This document shows, in pieces, positions 25,715-35,127 of a stretch of 44,289 nt of DNA (position 1 is its first letter; the number at the start of each line of letters is the position of its first letter). This stretch comes from Bacillota bacterium. Lineage in GTDB: Bacteria > Bacillota > Clostridia > Lachnospirales > Lachnospiraceae. Location: the NCBI GenBank assembly GCA_023663285.1, contig JAMPHT010000025.1, positions 1 through 44,289 of the forward strand. Direction: 5' to 3'. Made by a program: the position numbers and the translations under genes. Under the pieces are notes generated by a model. The model did no database searches. It was not told where the DNA came from and saw only the letters and a program-made list of their open reading frames with translations.

Positions 25715-27328
25715 CTATCTTGTCAGTACTATCGTGGTAACGCTTCCTCCGGGGACCGTCACCGGCTTTGAAGGATCAAAGTCCTCCTCCAGCACGCACT
25801 CCAGATCATAGTCCTCCGAGGTCACATACATGGCGATCCTGCTGTATCCCTCCACACCTGCCAGAAGAAATTCCTGTTCAGCGTACTCTTCCTTTGTGGT
25901 CTTTTCATCCGGCGCCTGTCCGTCCTTCGTCTTGTCGTTGACAAACACCATCACCAGCTCCTGCTCTCCGTCATCATTGGTTCCGGTGAACGCCGTAGGC
26001 AGCATGGCTTCATGGTCTGCGCTTTCCGTCTGAATGTCCACCCGCACATAGCCCGGACGGACATATCGGCTGTAATTTCCATAGCTCCAAAGCCTTTTTA
26101 AGGGTCTGTACTTCTGGCTAGCCTCGTCGATGTAGATCAGGCCGTCCCGGTAGCCGCCGGGCGCCACTGCCACCCAACTCTGCCAGGACACCACCTCCAG
26201 GATCCTTAAGTCCTCTGCGATCTCCTGGGCAATGTGAATGGCGGAATCCATGGAAAAGTCGCTGCCGTTCACCATCTCGCACCACTCGCTGGTACGGATC
26301 TTCACATCAGGGTAATGCACCACCATCCAGTTCTTAAAGCTTTTCTTATTCTCCGCGTCAGACCAATAGGAATGATTGTCTATGGTATCAAAATGCTCCT
26401 TAAGTCTTGCGGTATTTAAGATGGCGGAGGTATAGCCTATGGCATCTCCCTTCCATTCCCCGCTCTCAGGCCCGGACAGCTTCACGCCCTCCAGGGCGGG
26501 ACGGCTCTCCAGCTCATCCAGAAAAGCAATATACACCTTCGCTACATCCGTCTTGGCGTAATGGCAGCCCTCCTGACCGTTGTACCAGTCCCACTGAGGC
26601 TCGTTGATAGGAGAGATGAATTTCACGGGAATCCCTTCCTCCACAAAATGCTCCGCCACATCCATGCAGTATCCCGCCCACTCCGGATACTTTTCCGGTG
26701 AAATATTCGTCCTGCTGCCCCCCTCTGTCATATGAGGCAGCCCGTTGTCCGTCAGCCGCACCAGAGGGCTGTTGCAGAAAAGAACCACCTCCTCCACTCC
26801 CAGCTCGCCTGCCTTTTTCAGGAACCAGACCGCATTGGCGTCCTTGTTAAAGTCATAGACCCCCGGCTCCTTCTCAAAGCACTGTGCCCGCCTGTGCTGA
26901 TCCCAGAAGGTCCCGGTCTTGCTCTCCACGGAGCCCGCACCCAGATTGAAACGATAGCAGGTCAGGCCGATGCCCTTTTCCCGGTCAAACAGCAGGGCGG
27001 CGATATCCTCTCTGGTGTTACCTCCCGTGCCGTTGGCGTCCTTGGTAAAACCCCCCACATACTGGCTCCACCACGCCCCGCTTGTGCCAAAGCTCTCTAT
27101 CGTCTGATAAGTCACGCTCTCATCCACTGTGATCCTGCTGTAATTTGTCTCTTCCATATCAGCTTCTCCGCTCCCTCCGGCTTCCTCTTCCTGTCCGCTC
27201 CCGCTTTCGGGGGATACCGCCCCCGCGCTTTCCCCGTCGGGAGACGCCGCGTTCTCCGGCGCCGCGCCGCAGCCAGCCAGTACAACCGCCAGCCCCAGCG
27301 CCGCCAAGATCATCTTCCTCTTTTTCAT
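25715..27328 (-). CDS. secreted GH30 family glycosidase lipoprotein
   Basis: 537 residues from the ATG at 27328. Lipobox VLAGC with Cys20, then a Ser/Gly/Glu linker (~22-55) and a (beta/alpha)8 + beta-sandwich GH30-type domain: IESFGTSGAWW near the start, acid/base Glu243 in ISPINEPQWDW and nucleophile Glu348 in TSEWCEM. GH30 includes endo-beta-1,6-galactanase, glucosidase and xylanase; the pairing with GH35 favours a galactanase, but this is inference. It is anchored outside the cell, so it would produce oligosaccharides for the ABC systems upstream. Confidence 0.83.
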   Translation of the reverse strand: MKKRKMILAALGLAVVLAGCGAAPENAASPDGESAGAVSPESGSGQEEEAGGSGEADMEETNYSRITVDESVTYQTIESFGTSGAWWSQYVGGFTKDANGTGGNTREDIAALLFDREKGIGLTCYRFNLGAGSVESKTGTFWDQHRRAQCFEKEPGVYDFNKDANAVWFLKKAGELGVEEVVLFCNSPLVRLTDNGLPHMTEGGSRTNISPEKYPEWAGYCMDVAEHFVEEGIPVKFISPINEPQWDWYNGQEGCHYAKTDVAKVYIAFLDELESRPALEGVKLSGPESGEWKGDAIGYTSAILNTARLKEHFDTIDNHSYWSDAENKKSFKNWMVVHYPDVKIRTSEWCEMVNGSDFSMDSAIHIAQEIAEDLRILEVVSWQSWVAVAPGGYRDGLIYIDEASQKYRPLKRLWSYGNYSRYVRPGYVRVDIQTESADHEAMLPTAFTGTNDDGEQELVMVFVNDKTKDGQAPDEKTTKEEYAEQEFLLAGVEGYSRIAMYVTSEDYDLECVLEEDFDPSKPVTVPGGSVTTIVLTR

Positions 27329-27383
27329 GCCATACCTCTCCCTGCAAACCATCGTAAATCCACTGCAAATCTGCCGCAATCCG

Positions 27384-27484
27384 GAAGAATCGCCTGCGGC
27401 GATTCTTCTGTACGAAGTAGCTCAGTCATACTGAGCGTGAGATCACTTAGCGAGGTCTTTTCGAGCTTAGTGATCTCCTTCGTA
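27384..27484. repeat. intergenic cloverleaf-like inverted repeats
   Basis: TACGAAG (27411-27417) / CTTCGTA (27478-27484) closes a three-way junction with two arms: GCTCAG-TCATA-CTGAGC (27420-27436) and a 13-base arm with one mismatch (27439-27451 with 27465-27477). A separate perfect 11-base hairpin GAAGAATCGCC/GGCGATTCTTC lies at 27384-27408. It occupies the 157-base gap between the permease and GH30 genes, the largest gap in the operon. Confidence 0.75.
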
Positions 27485-27485
27485 C

Positions 27486-28517
27486 TTAGCCGACTAATCC
27501 CGAATTCTCCATATTCTCCACCAGCTTTCGCTGCCCGATCAGGTACACGATGGCTAACGGTATCAGGAATATCAGCACTGCCGCCTGCTTCACGGAGTCA
27601 AATGCCATATCCGTGACCAATGGTATCTCATACCAGGTCCGCACGGCGTTCTGGATGTACTCCTTATTGGCCGTGTTGAAAGTAGTGGACAGGATGGTGC
27701 TCATATAAGCCCCGTCCGGGTTAAAGTAATTGGTGTAGTAGGTGTCTCCGTAATTCCACACAAAGGACAGTATTCCCACGGTGGAAATGATGGGCACCGC
27801 GTTGGGGACCATGATCTTGAAATAAGTCCTGTAAAAGCCGCAGCCGTCGATCAGCGCCGCCTCCTCCAGCTCCTTGGGAATGTTCTTGAAGAACTGGCTG
27901 AAAAGGAAAATAAACAGGCTCTGGTTGACTCCGAAGCCAAACACCGCCATCATCACCAGGGCAATGGGATTATTGATCAGCTTGATCTCCCCCGCTGCCG
28001 TGAACAGGTCCATGATGCCCAGCACGTCAAAATGAGTGAAGTAAATATACTGAGCCAGCAGCAATGACTGTCTGGGAAGCAGGAACACAATGATGACCAT
28101 GGCAAAGACGATCCTCCTGCCGGGAAAATCCACCCTTGCCAGCGCATAGCCAACCATGGCGGAAAAGAATACCTGGATCACCATGATGCCCGCCGCATAC
28201 AGTACGGATTTCACAATGGTCATCATCCCCTGCGGCATGGCAAGCCGGACAGCCGCCTTAAAGCTCACGGTAGAGCTTTCCAGGGGGATCCAGATCACAT
28301 TGGGGTTCCCCAGATCCTCAATGGAGGAGAACACCATGGGCACCAGGCTGATAATGGGATAAAGGATCGTAAAGCACAGCCCCAGGATCAGTACCATGGA
28401 AAACACGTTGACGATTCCCTTTTTCGAGCGGTTTTTAAACAGATAGATCGCAAGGGATGCGTCGTTTCCCGCCTTGATTTTATTTTTTTTGAAATTGGCC
28501 TTTTTCTTATTTGGCAT
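27486..28517 (-). CDS. carbohydrate ABC transporter permease (MalG type), pair 2
   Basis: 343 residues, six membrane helices after a basic N-terminal stretch (~25 residues). The EAA loop ELEEAALIDGCGFYRTYFKI contacts the ATPase. It is the second permease of pair 2 and overlaps its partner by 11 bases. No ATPase gene is in the operon, so a shared MsmX-type ATPase elsewhere is expected. Confidence 0.9.
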   Translation of the reverse strand: MPNKKKANFKKNKIKAGNDASLAIYLFKNRSKKGIVNVFSMVLILGLCFTILYPIISLVPMVFSSIEDLGNPNVIWIPLESSTVSFKAAVRLAMPQGMMTIVKSVLYAAGIMVIQVFFSAMVGYALARVDFPGRRIVFAMVIIVFLLPRQSLLLAQYIYFTHFDVLGIMDLFTAAGEIKLINNPIALVMMAVFGFGVNQSLFIFLFSQFFKNIPKELEEAALIDGCGFYRTYFKIMVPNAVPIISTVGILSFVWNYGDTYYTNYFNPDGAYMSTILSTTFNTANKEYIQNAVRTWYEIPLVTDMAFDSVKQAAVLIFLIPLAIVYLIGQRKLVENMENSGLVG

Positions 28518-29421
28518 TCTTCTTCACCACCTTTCCCATCAGAAGCATCACAAGTCCTAAGACCGCAAGCACATTGAATATGTAGACCACCGACAGGGCC
28601 GAGCCCACGCCGATCTTGTTCTGGGTGAAGGCAAAGCTGTACGCTTCCTCCGCGATGGCGGAACCCAGGAACAGCTCCACCACGGTGTAAATGATCACAA
28701 ACAGCGTGATATGGATGATGGAGGGAATGGTCACCTTCCAGAAGGTCTCATAGGCCGTAGCACCCTCCATCTTCGCCACCTCATAGAGGCTGGGGCTGAT
28801 GGACTGCAGGGCCGTCAGATACACCAGGGTCTGGACTCCCGCCTGAGAGATCAGGTCAAATATGTTCTCCACATAATTCATAATGGGGAACAGGATCCGT
28901 CGGGGCACATTCAGCACCCGCAGCATAAACATGGTGATATAGCTGCCGCTCAAAAGGTTGCTGCCGGTATCCAGGGCGTCCCCTGTTCCGGTGGTCATAG
29001 CCAGCATATCCACCACCACGTCGATACCCAGAATGATGGGCAGGAAGAAGATCAGCCTGACGAGTGCCCTTCCTTTAAATTTCCGGTTCGCCAGCAGCGC
29101 CATAAACAGGCTGAAGATCACGATCAGCGGCACGCTGATCAGCATATTGGTATTTTCCTCCGTAAACAGCCTTGCCATAGGCTGGGAATTGGTGGTCACC
29201 TCCGTGGCAAACAGATCGATGTAGTTCTGAACGCCGATCCACTCGAAGGTCATGCCGCCCTGCTCGCCCACGCCGATCTTATTAAAGGAATAATAAATGG
29301 TGTTCACCAGCGGCATCAGGAAAAAGGCGATAAAGCCGATGATAAAGGGGGATGCGAAAATCAACCCGTTTATCTTTTTCTTGGTTCTGTATGGAAGCTT
29401 TTTCTTATTGCCCTTCATCAC
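28507..29421 (-). CDS. carbohydrate ABC transporter permease (MalF type), pair 2
   Basis: 304 residues, six helices, EAA loop YEVAKMEGATAYETFWKVTI. The start overlaps the DUF5696 stop by four bases (ATGA), so the two are translated together. An unusually long stretch between helices 3 and 4 (LAMTTGTGDALDTGSN) is seen, as in permeases of this DUF5696-linked group. Confidence 0.88.
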   Translation of the reverse strand: MMKGNKKKLPYRTKKKINGLIFASPFIIGFIAFFLMPLVNTIYYSFNKIGVGEQGGMTFEWIGVQNYIDLFATEVTTNSQPMARLFTEENTNMLISVPLIVIFSLFMALLANRKFKGRALVRLIFFLPIILGIDVVVDMLAMTTGTGDALDTGSNLLSGSYITMFMLRVLNVPRRILFPIMNYVENIFDLISQAGVQTLVYLTALQSISPSLYEVAKMEGATAYETFWKVTIPSIIHITLFVIIYTVVELFLGSAIAEEAYSFAFTQNKIGVGSALSVVYIFNVLAVLGLVMLLMGKVVKKNAK

Positions 29422-32030
29422 TGCACCTCCTCTACAAGATAGCCTTCCGCCTCTATTGTGCCGCCGTCCTCCAGGGTCACGTCGTACAGGTTATAATTTA
29501 CGATCACCTGCACCCCTGTGGCGTAGGTGGTTCTGTATACGCCCTGGGCAAGGCACTCATGCCCCGTGATTTCCGAAGTCCCGATCTGTGCGCGGAGTTT
29601 ACTGCACTCCCGGTATACCGCATCGATCTTATCTTTGATCAGCGAGTACTGGACCGAATAGAGATAGCTGTAATCGCTGTCCTGCAGCACATCCACATTT
29701 TTCGCCGTCACGATGAACTTGGGGTAAGCCCCCGTCTCCGCCGACTGAAGTACGAAGTAAGCCGGATCTCTGGAGGAAATGTTCACATCCTCCGTGGTAT
29801 AGTCGATCAGACCGTTCATCACCAGCTGCTTGAAGGGGATGGTTTCCGCAAAGGTCAGGTAATCGCTGCTCTCCCTGGAGACGTCCACCGCAATGCTGCC
29901 GTACCCGATCTTATCCATATGAGGGTTCGTCAGCGCCAGCTCTCTTCCCTCCGCCAGCTTTGCCAGCTCATTCTCCAGCACCAGATTTCCCTGCTCGCCG
30001 CTGATAAATTCATTGAAGCGGTAATCCGCGTAATACATACCCGCCATATCGCCCACCGACAGGTATTTATAATCTCCGGCTCCTTTCAGGAAGCCATCCG
30101 TCACACTGTCCAGATACCGGGGCGACAGGGTGTACCAGGTATCGTGCTCCAATCCGTCGGAAAGAGCGGACACCTTGATCCCCAGCACCGCCATGTAACG
30201 GGAGCTCACCGCCGGGTCATTGGCAAAGTCCCTGACCGCCTGTCTGGATGCCCGAAAGCCGTTGCCCTTCTCCCATACCTTTGTGAGGGAGGTCTCCAGG
30301 AATAGGGGAATGCCGTTTGCCTCCGCGTACTCCCGCACTGCCTTCCAGTCCCTTTTGCTGCCGTTGCTGGTGGAAAGGCTGGCCCGATTGTTCATTTTCC
30401 CGTTCCAGCCGTTGTTAAAGACGCCGTCATACTGCATGAGATATTCCGTGCCCTCCAGCTCCTGCATCATAGCCAGCAGCTCCCTGTAATCGGTCATGGA
30501 ATACTCGCTGCTGTAGGGGATGCCCACAAAGCGCTTTGTCAGGTTCAGCGCGCCTACCACCTCGATGTACAGCTTTGCGGAACCGTCGTCATAGCTCTTT
30601 TGGATCCCTTCCTTTGCGGCCAGATAGTCCTGATAGCCCTTCGCCATGTCGAAATATCCAGACCTGGGACCGTAAAACTGATACCGCACCGTACAGTCAA
30701 TGTTCTGGGTCCCTGTGTTCACCAGATAGCTTCCGGCGGCTTCACTGTATGCGCCGTTTATCTTTACCCTTGTGTACTGGGCCAGTTCAAAGGAAGCAAA
30801 CACCTTGTTGTACTTGGAGCTGTCCGCTCCCACGCTGGCCAGCTTCATATGGATATAGCCGGTCCGGTCTCCCTCCTCCACAATAGCCAAAAAGCCCTTT
30901 TCCGTCCTGTCCGCCGGCCCGTAAAGCATACCGAACACCGGCATATACAGTTCCTCCCCGTACTGGGGCTGGAAATAATAGTCCTTGTAATAATCACTGT
31001 CATACAACGGCCGCTCGTAATCTCTGACGTCCGCCTTGTAGGAATTGAAATCCACCAGCGCCCCGCTTCCGTCCGGGATCAGGATCTTCCCCTCCTCATA
31101 CTGAGCCGCCGTCACTGCCCCGAAATTGGGAAGCAGGTCGATCTCCTGTATGGTGTAATAGTCGTTCCTGGAGACACAGGCTCCGCTGGGAATGTGAGCC
31201 TTCAGCTCTCCCTCCTCCAGGGTCACCTCCAACACAATGTCAAACTGCGCAGGCTCCGTAAAGGAAACGGAAAAACCAAAGGCGTCCGCATCCTCCAGCA
31301 GCATCTCCTGGGTATAGCCCACCAGTCCCGCCACCTCGATCATCTGGGTCACGGCGCTGGCAGGGGGCGTACCGGTGTAGGTCACCGCATAACATTCCTC
31401 CTGAAGGCTTCTCTTGTATACCAGGGAAAGGGTCTGCAGATACCTGTTTGCCCTTGTCTCATCCAGCTCGCCGCTGTCCCGCAGCCCCTCGATGCCGCCC
31501 TTGAACATCCCCTCATATCTTTCGGGAGACATCTTCCTGGGCAGATATTCATAGAACCTGTTGGATTCTCCCTCATTCAGGTTCATGTCGATCCTGACCC
31601 CGTTTTCCAGCTGATACAGCTCATAGGAGCCGAAGGCTACGCTCTGGTCATAGGAGTTCCACTCATGTATATTGTTGTCCTCCCCCAGATAGGTCAGCAC
31701 CAGGAGCGCTCTTTCGCTTCCCGAATCCGCACTTTTTACCGCCGTGGAAAATACATTTCCCTTTTCATCCTTCACCTCAAAAGTCAGGGTCTCCGTATTT
31801 AGGCTTAAAGTCATGCCGCCGTTTTCCGCCAGCACTACCTTTCCCGTATCGTTTGCAAGCTTTTCGCCGGACAGGGGCTCTCTGGACGCCGTCTCCGGCA
31901 CCCGGCTCTTTCCGACGCTCCACACCGGAATGCTCACCAGCACATACACCAGGGCTGCCGCCAGCAGGACTGTCAGGAAGATCTTGCCTATGGTATGCGC
32001 CGCGTAAAAAGATTTTATTTTGTTCACCAT
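29418..32030 (-). CDS. DUF5696 family large extracellular protein
   Basis: 870 residues. Single N-terminal membrane helix (~15-35), then an outside region with no lipobox. Residues ~40-330 look beta-rich. Residues ~480-800 look like a TIM-barrel glycosidase-like domain (QYDGVFNNGWNG; NGIPLFLETS; FAETIPFKQLVMNG; DPAYFVLQSAETGAYP). I match it to the DUF5696 group from general form and its usual neighbours (ABC transporter, Yip1, NHL). Enzymatic activity is unproven; a glycoside hydrolase is the best guess. Confidence 0.75.
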   Translation of the reverse strand: MVNKIKSFYAAHTIGKIFLTVLLAAALVYVLVSIPVWSVGKSRVPETASREPLSGEKLANDTGKVVLAENGGMTLSLNTETLTFEVKDEKGNVFSTAVKSADSGSERALLVLTYLGEDNNIHEWNSYDQSVAFGSYELYQLENGVRIDMNLNEGESNRFYEYLPRKMSPERYEGMFKGGIEGLRDSGELDETRANRYLQTLSLVYKRSLQEECYAVTYTGTPPASAVTQMIEVAGLVGYTQEMLLEDADAFGFSVSFTEPAQFDIVLEVTLEEGELKAHIPSGACVSRNDYYTIQEIDLLPNFGAVTAAQYEEGKILIPDGSGALVDFNSYKADVRDYERPLYDSDYYKDYYFQPQYGEELYMPVFGMLYGPADRTEKGFLAIVEEGDRTGYIHMKLASVGADSSKYNKVFASFELAQYTRVKINGAYSEAAGSYLVNTGTQNIDCTVRYQFYGPRSGYFDMAKGYQDYLAAKEGIQKSYDDGSAKLYIEVVGALNLTKRFVGIPYSSEYSMTDYRELLAMMQELEGTEYLMQYDGVFNNGWNGKMNNRASLSTSNGSKRDWKAVREYAEANGIPLFLETSLTKVWEKGNGFRASRQAVRDFANDPAVSSRYMAVLGIKVSALSDGLEHDTWYTLSPRYLDSVTDGFLKGAGDYKYLSVGDMAGMYYADYRFNEFISGEQGNLVLENELAKLAEGRELALTNPHMDKIGYGSIAVDVSRESSDYLTFAETIPFKQLVMNGLIDYTTEDVNISSRDPAYFVLQSAETGAYPKFIVTAKNVDVLQDSDYSYLYSVQYSLIKDKIDAVYRECSKLRAQIGTSEITGHECLAQGVYRTTYATGVQVIVNYNLYDVTLEDGGTIEAEGYLVEEVQ

Positions 32031-32039
32031 ACTCCCCTC

Positions 32040-32669
32040 CTACATCCTGCGGATGAATTCCTGGACCACATCCACAATAAAGGTGATCATCTTCTCTATC
32101 AGAGTAAAGAACAGCACGCCTAGGAAAATGATGATGACCGCCGCCACAAAGCTCAAGAATACAGACGCAATATTTTTTCCGAAGGAATACTCATGGATGG
32201 TGCAAAGCCCCGCCACGATCATGAACAGGAACCATACGATACCGATTCCGCTGATGACGTTCACGATCATGACCTCCTCCCGGATCACAAAATTGCTCAA
32301 TATGATCTGTACTATGGTGGCCAGCTCCACGGGCACCAGGGAATAGCCGATGACCTGGGTGATATCCCCCAGCCCTCCCTTGCCGTTCAAAAGCGTGGTC
32401 ACCGCCCAGTTGCTGACGATGAACAGCACAAACCCGGCTACCCAGGTAGCAAAGACAGACAGACTGTTCATGGCCGCTATCTGGGTGAAGTTCATGACAA
32501 AGCCCGTATACTGATACCGCACGCACTGCAAGATACCGAACAGCACAATGGAAAGCACCGCGATCAGCAGACTTCCCTTCCCCCTGAAGCGCATCTCATA
32601 AAAGGCGTCAAAGGGGTGGAAAAAGGAATATTTCAAATAATACAGCTTTTCTTTTATCTGTGCTTTCAT
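32040..32669 (-). CDS. Yip1 family membrane protein
   Basis: 209 residues from the ATG at 32669 (MKAQIKEKLYYLKYSFFHPF); the start overlaps the NHL gene stop by four bases. Five hydrophobic helices, with the FHPFDAFYEMRFRGKGS opening and the GGLGDITQVIGYSLVP segment typical of bacterial Yip1 proteins. Role unknown. In this locus type it regularly stands between the NHL protein and DUF5696, suggesting they form one membrane complex (inference). Confidence 0.8.
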   Translation of the reverse strand: MKAQIKEKLYYLKYSFFHPFDAFYEMRFRGKGSLLIAVLSIVLFGILQCVRYQYTGFVMNFTQIAAMNSLSVFATWVAGFVLFIVSNWAVTTLLNGKGGLGDITQVIGYSLVPVELATIVQIILSNFVIREEVMIVNVISGIGIVWFLFMIVAGLCTIHEYSFGKNIASVFLSFVAAVIIIFLGVLFFTLIEKMITFIVDVVQEFIRRM

Positions 32670-34195
32670 TTTTCCTCTCCTTTCCCCTTCATGGCCGCAG
32701 CCAGCTTTTGCTTTCTCTTTTTGCCCTGATTCCTGTGGTATCTGGCCTCGGACCAGATGACCGCTCCCACCAGCAGCAGGAGCAATGTCATAATGATTCC
32801 GAAGTGCTCCTCCAGCCACTGGCCCCTGTAGCCGTTGTATGCCTTGGAGTAGAACTCCCGGTTGTTGCCCAGCTTAAAGTAATACATCGCCGTCTCATAG
32901 TCATCCTTCATCAGGTAATTCTTGCCGATACCGCTGTAGGCCACCTCGTAATTGGCATTCAAAGCCACCGCCTTCTCAAAGGAGACCAGGGCCTCATCCC
33001 ATCTGCCGAAGTAATAGCTTTCGTTTCCGTCCAGCACGGCCTGGCCAAAGGCGGTTGGCGCCAGGATATAGAGGCACTTTAAGGTCTTATCAGCGGTCAC
33101 CAGCTTGTCGCCCAGCCAGGCAATGGCAATAGGAGTCTTATACTCGCCTTTCAGGTTCCCGGTGCTGCCAAAGACATTCAACAGCTGGCCGTCAAAATCA
33201 TAGAGGAAAATGCGCCCCTTGCTTCTGTCCAGCAGGGCATAGGTTCCGTAATCCGTCACCGCAATGTCCACAAACTGGCTTCCCATATCGTCGGAGTGCA
33301 TAGACCATATATCGCCTGTCACGCTGATATTCTCCTGCTCCCTCAGCACGTTCTCCCCCTTGGAATTCAGGCGGAACACGCTGTCCTGGGCGGAGGTGTC
33401 GTAGGTCACCGCCATGACAAAGCCTTCCCCGTCCAGGGTGATATTGTTGAAGGCAGGCGCATAGGTCTTGGACATCTGAGCCTTCTGCTCGTCACTGGCA
33501 ATGGACTTCCAGAAATAATCCATAAAGCTGTACATGGGCACATTCACGCCGTAGTAGCCGCTGAAGTCTCCCTCCGCCGTCAGCTCCAGGATGCCCTCGT
33601 AGCTGGACTGCACCACCACATAGATCCGGTTTGCGAAGTCCACGGTAAGCTTGGAGGGCTTGAACTGAGCGTCGCCGGACAGGTTATCCGGCCGCCCGAT
33701 GATCCGCTTTAAGCTGTAATCCTCCAGATTCAGCACTATGATCCTCTGGGCTCCCGTATCCGCTATGTATATCTCCTGCTCCTGCTCATGCACCCAGACT
33801 CCCTCCGGATTAGTCAGCATGATCTGGTTGCCGTCCTCATCCAGTGCGATCTTTCCCTCCGCATTTCTCAGAAGCTTCACGGAGTGAATATAGCTTCCGT
33901 CACTGTCCAGAACATTCATACGGCTCTCCAGCGAGTCGATGACAAAGATCCTGCCGTCCCGGCTGGTGCTCACGTCGTCCACGCTGGACAGCTTCGTGCC
34001 CCCCATATCCGCCTCGGTGACGGTCCTCTCCAGCACAAAGGCGGCGGGACTCTCCTTGACGTTCCCGTAATAATCATAGGTATAGCCGTCGTATACAACA
34101 TTACTGCCGTCTGCGGCAGCCGCCTGCGCAGTCATGGGCAGCAGCATGACTGCCGCCAGGACCGCTCCCAGGCATTTCCAATTCTTTCTTTTCAT
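32666..34195 (-). CDS. NHL-repeat / TPR membrane-anchored protein
   Basis: 509 residues. Signal peptide (~1-26, ends AQAAA), then a beta-propeller of NHL-type repeats (~60-375; for example NPEGVWVHEQEQEIYIADTG, given as GVWVHEQ and IYIADTG). Two TPR-like helical repeats follow (~385-450; ESYYFGRWDEALVSFEKAV). One membrane helix (~470-488) and a basic tail end it. It is probably held at the outer face of the membrane and may bind carbohydrate or partner proteins. It is not a known enzyme. Confidence 0.8.
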   Translation of the reverse strand: MKRKNWKCLGAVLAAVMLLPMTAQAAAADGSNVVYDGYTYDYYGNVKESPAAFVLERTVTEADMGGTKLSSVDDVSTSRDGRIFVIDSLESRMNVLDSDGSYIHSVKLLRNAEGKIALDEDGNQIMLTNPEGVWVHEQEQEIYIADTGAQRIIVLNLEDYSLKRIIGRPDNLSGDAQFKPSKLTVDFANRIYVVVQSSYEGILELTAEGDFSGYYGVNVPMYSFMDYFWKSIASDEQKAQMSKTYAPAFNNITLDGEGFVMAVTYDTSAQDSVFRLNSKGENVLREQENISVTGDIWSMHSDDMGSQFVDIAVTDYGTYALLDRSKGRIFLYDFDGQLLNVFGSTGNLKGEYKTPIAIAWLGDKLVTADKTLKCLYILAPTAFGQAVLDGNESYYFGRWDEALVSFEKAVALNANYEVAYSGIGKNYLMKDDYETAMYYFKLGNNREFYSKAYNGYRGQWLEEHFGIIMTLLLLLVGAVIWSEARYHRNQGKKRKQKLAAAMKGKGEEK

Positions 34196-34205
34196 GCCGC
34201 ACCTC

Positions 34206-35093
34206 CTATCCTTTGATTCCGGACGTTGCCATGGTCTCGATCACATTGCTCTGAGATACTACGAACACCGTGATAGGCACGATGATCATGATCAGAGATA
34301 CCGCCGAGGTCACGCCCGTCCTGGAGATACCGCCGCTGGCCAGCTGGGAAAGCACATAGCTTAAGGGCTTCAGTTCCTCGGAATAGATGAACACGCCGCC
34401 CGTGGTTCCCCACATCTGCTGGAAGGAAAGGATCACCAGGGTGATCCAGGCGGGCTTACACAGAGGCATCACCACCTTAAAGTAGATCCCGAACTCGGAA
34501 GCGCCGTCGATCTTGGCCGCCTCCAGCATATCATCCGGCACCTGGACCATGAAGTTCTTCATCAGGTATAAGCCTAAAGTCCCTCCCACTGCAGGCAGGA
34601 TCACCGCCCAGTAGGTATCGATCATATGCAGCCCGCTCATGATCAGATAGTTGGGGATCGCCGTGACCGATGTGCTGAACATCAGGGCATACACGATCAG
34701 GTTGCTCATGAATTTGGAACCGGGAAACTCATACTTTGCCAGAGGATACGCCGCCATGGAGCCCAGGAACACAGTCCCGAAGGTGCCCACTCCGGTGATC
34801 ACCAGCGTGTTGAACAAATACCGGGAAAGGGGCACGGTAAAGTCCTCGATAATGGTTCCCAGATCAAAAAAGTTATCCAGCGTAGGGTTATCCACCGTCA
34901 GCCTGGGCGGGAAAATAAAGATCTCCGACAGAGGCTTGAAAGCGCTGACGACGGTGTATACCAGCGGGAACAGGCTGAAGAGCCCGAACAGTCCCAGCAC
35001 CACGATCAGTATGATATCGCCTCCCAGGCTCCGATTCCTCCTTTTCAGCTTACGCTGCTTTAATTTATGGCTGATAAACTTGAATATTTTCAT
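34206..35093 (-). CDS. carbohydrate ABC transporter permease (MalG type), pair 1
   Basis: 295 residues from the ATG at 35093 (MKIFKFISHKLKQRK) behind GGTGAGGGG. Six helices and EAA loop MLEAAKIDGASEFGIYFKVV. Member of pair 1 with the gene at 35128-36030, 34 bases upstream. It ends ten bases before the NHL gene. Confidence 0.92.
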   Translation of the reverse strand: MKIFKFISHKLKQRKLKRRNRSLGGDIILIVVLGLFGLFSLFPLVYTVVSAFKPLSEIFIFPPRLTVDNPTLDNFFDLGTIIEDFTVPLSRYLFNTLVITGVGTFGTVFLGSMAAYPLAKYEFPGSKFMSNLIVYALMFSTSVTAIPNYLIMSGLHMIDTYWAVILPAVGGTLGLYLMKNFMVQVPDDMLEAAKIDGASEFGIYFKVVMPLCKPAWITLVILSFQQMWGTTGGVFIYSEELKPLSYVLSQLASGGISRTGVTSAVSLIMIIVPITVFVVSQSNVIETMATSGIKG

Positions 35094-35127
35094 ATATATA
35101 CCCCTCACCTTTCTGCAGTCCGTTAAT

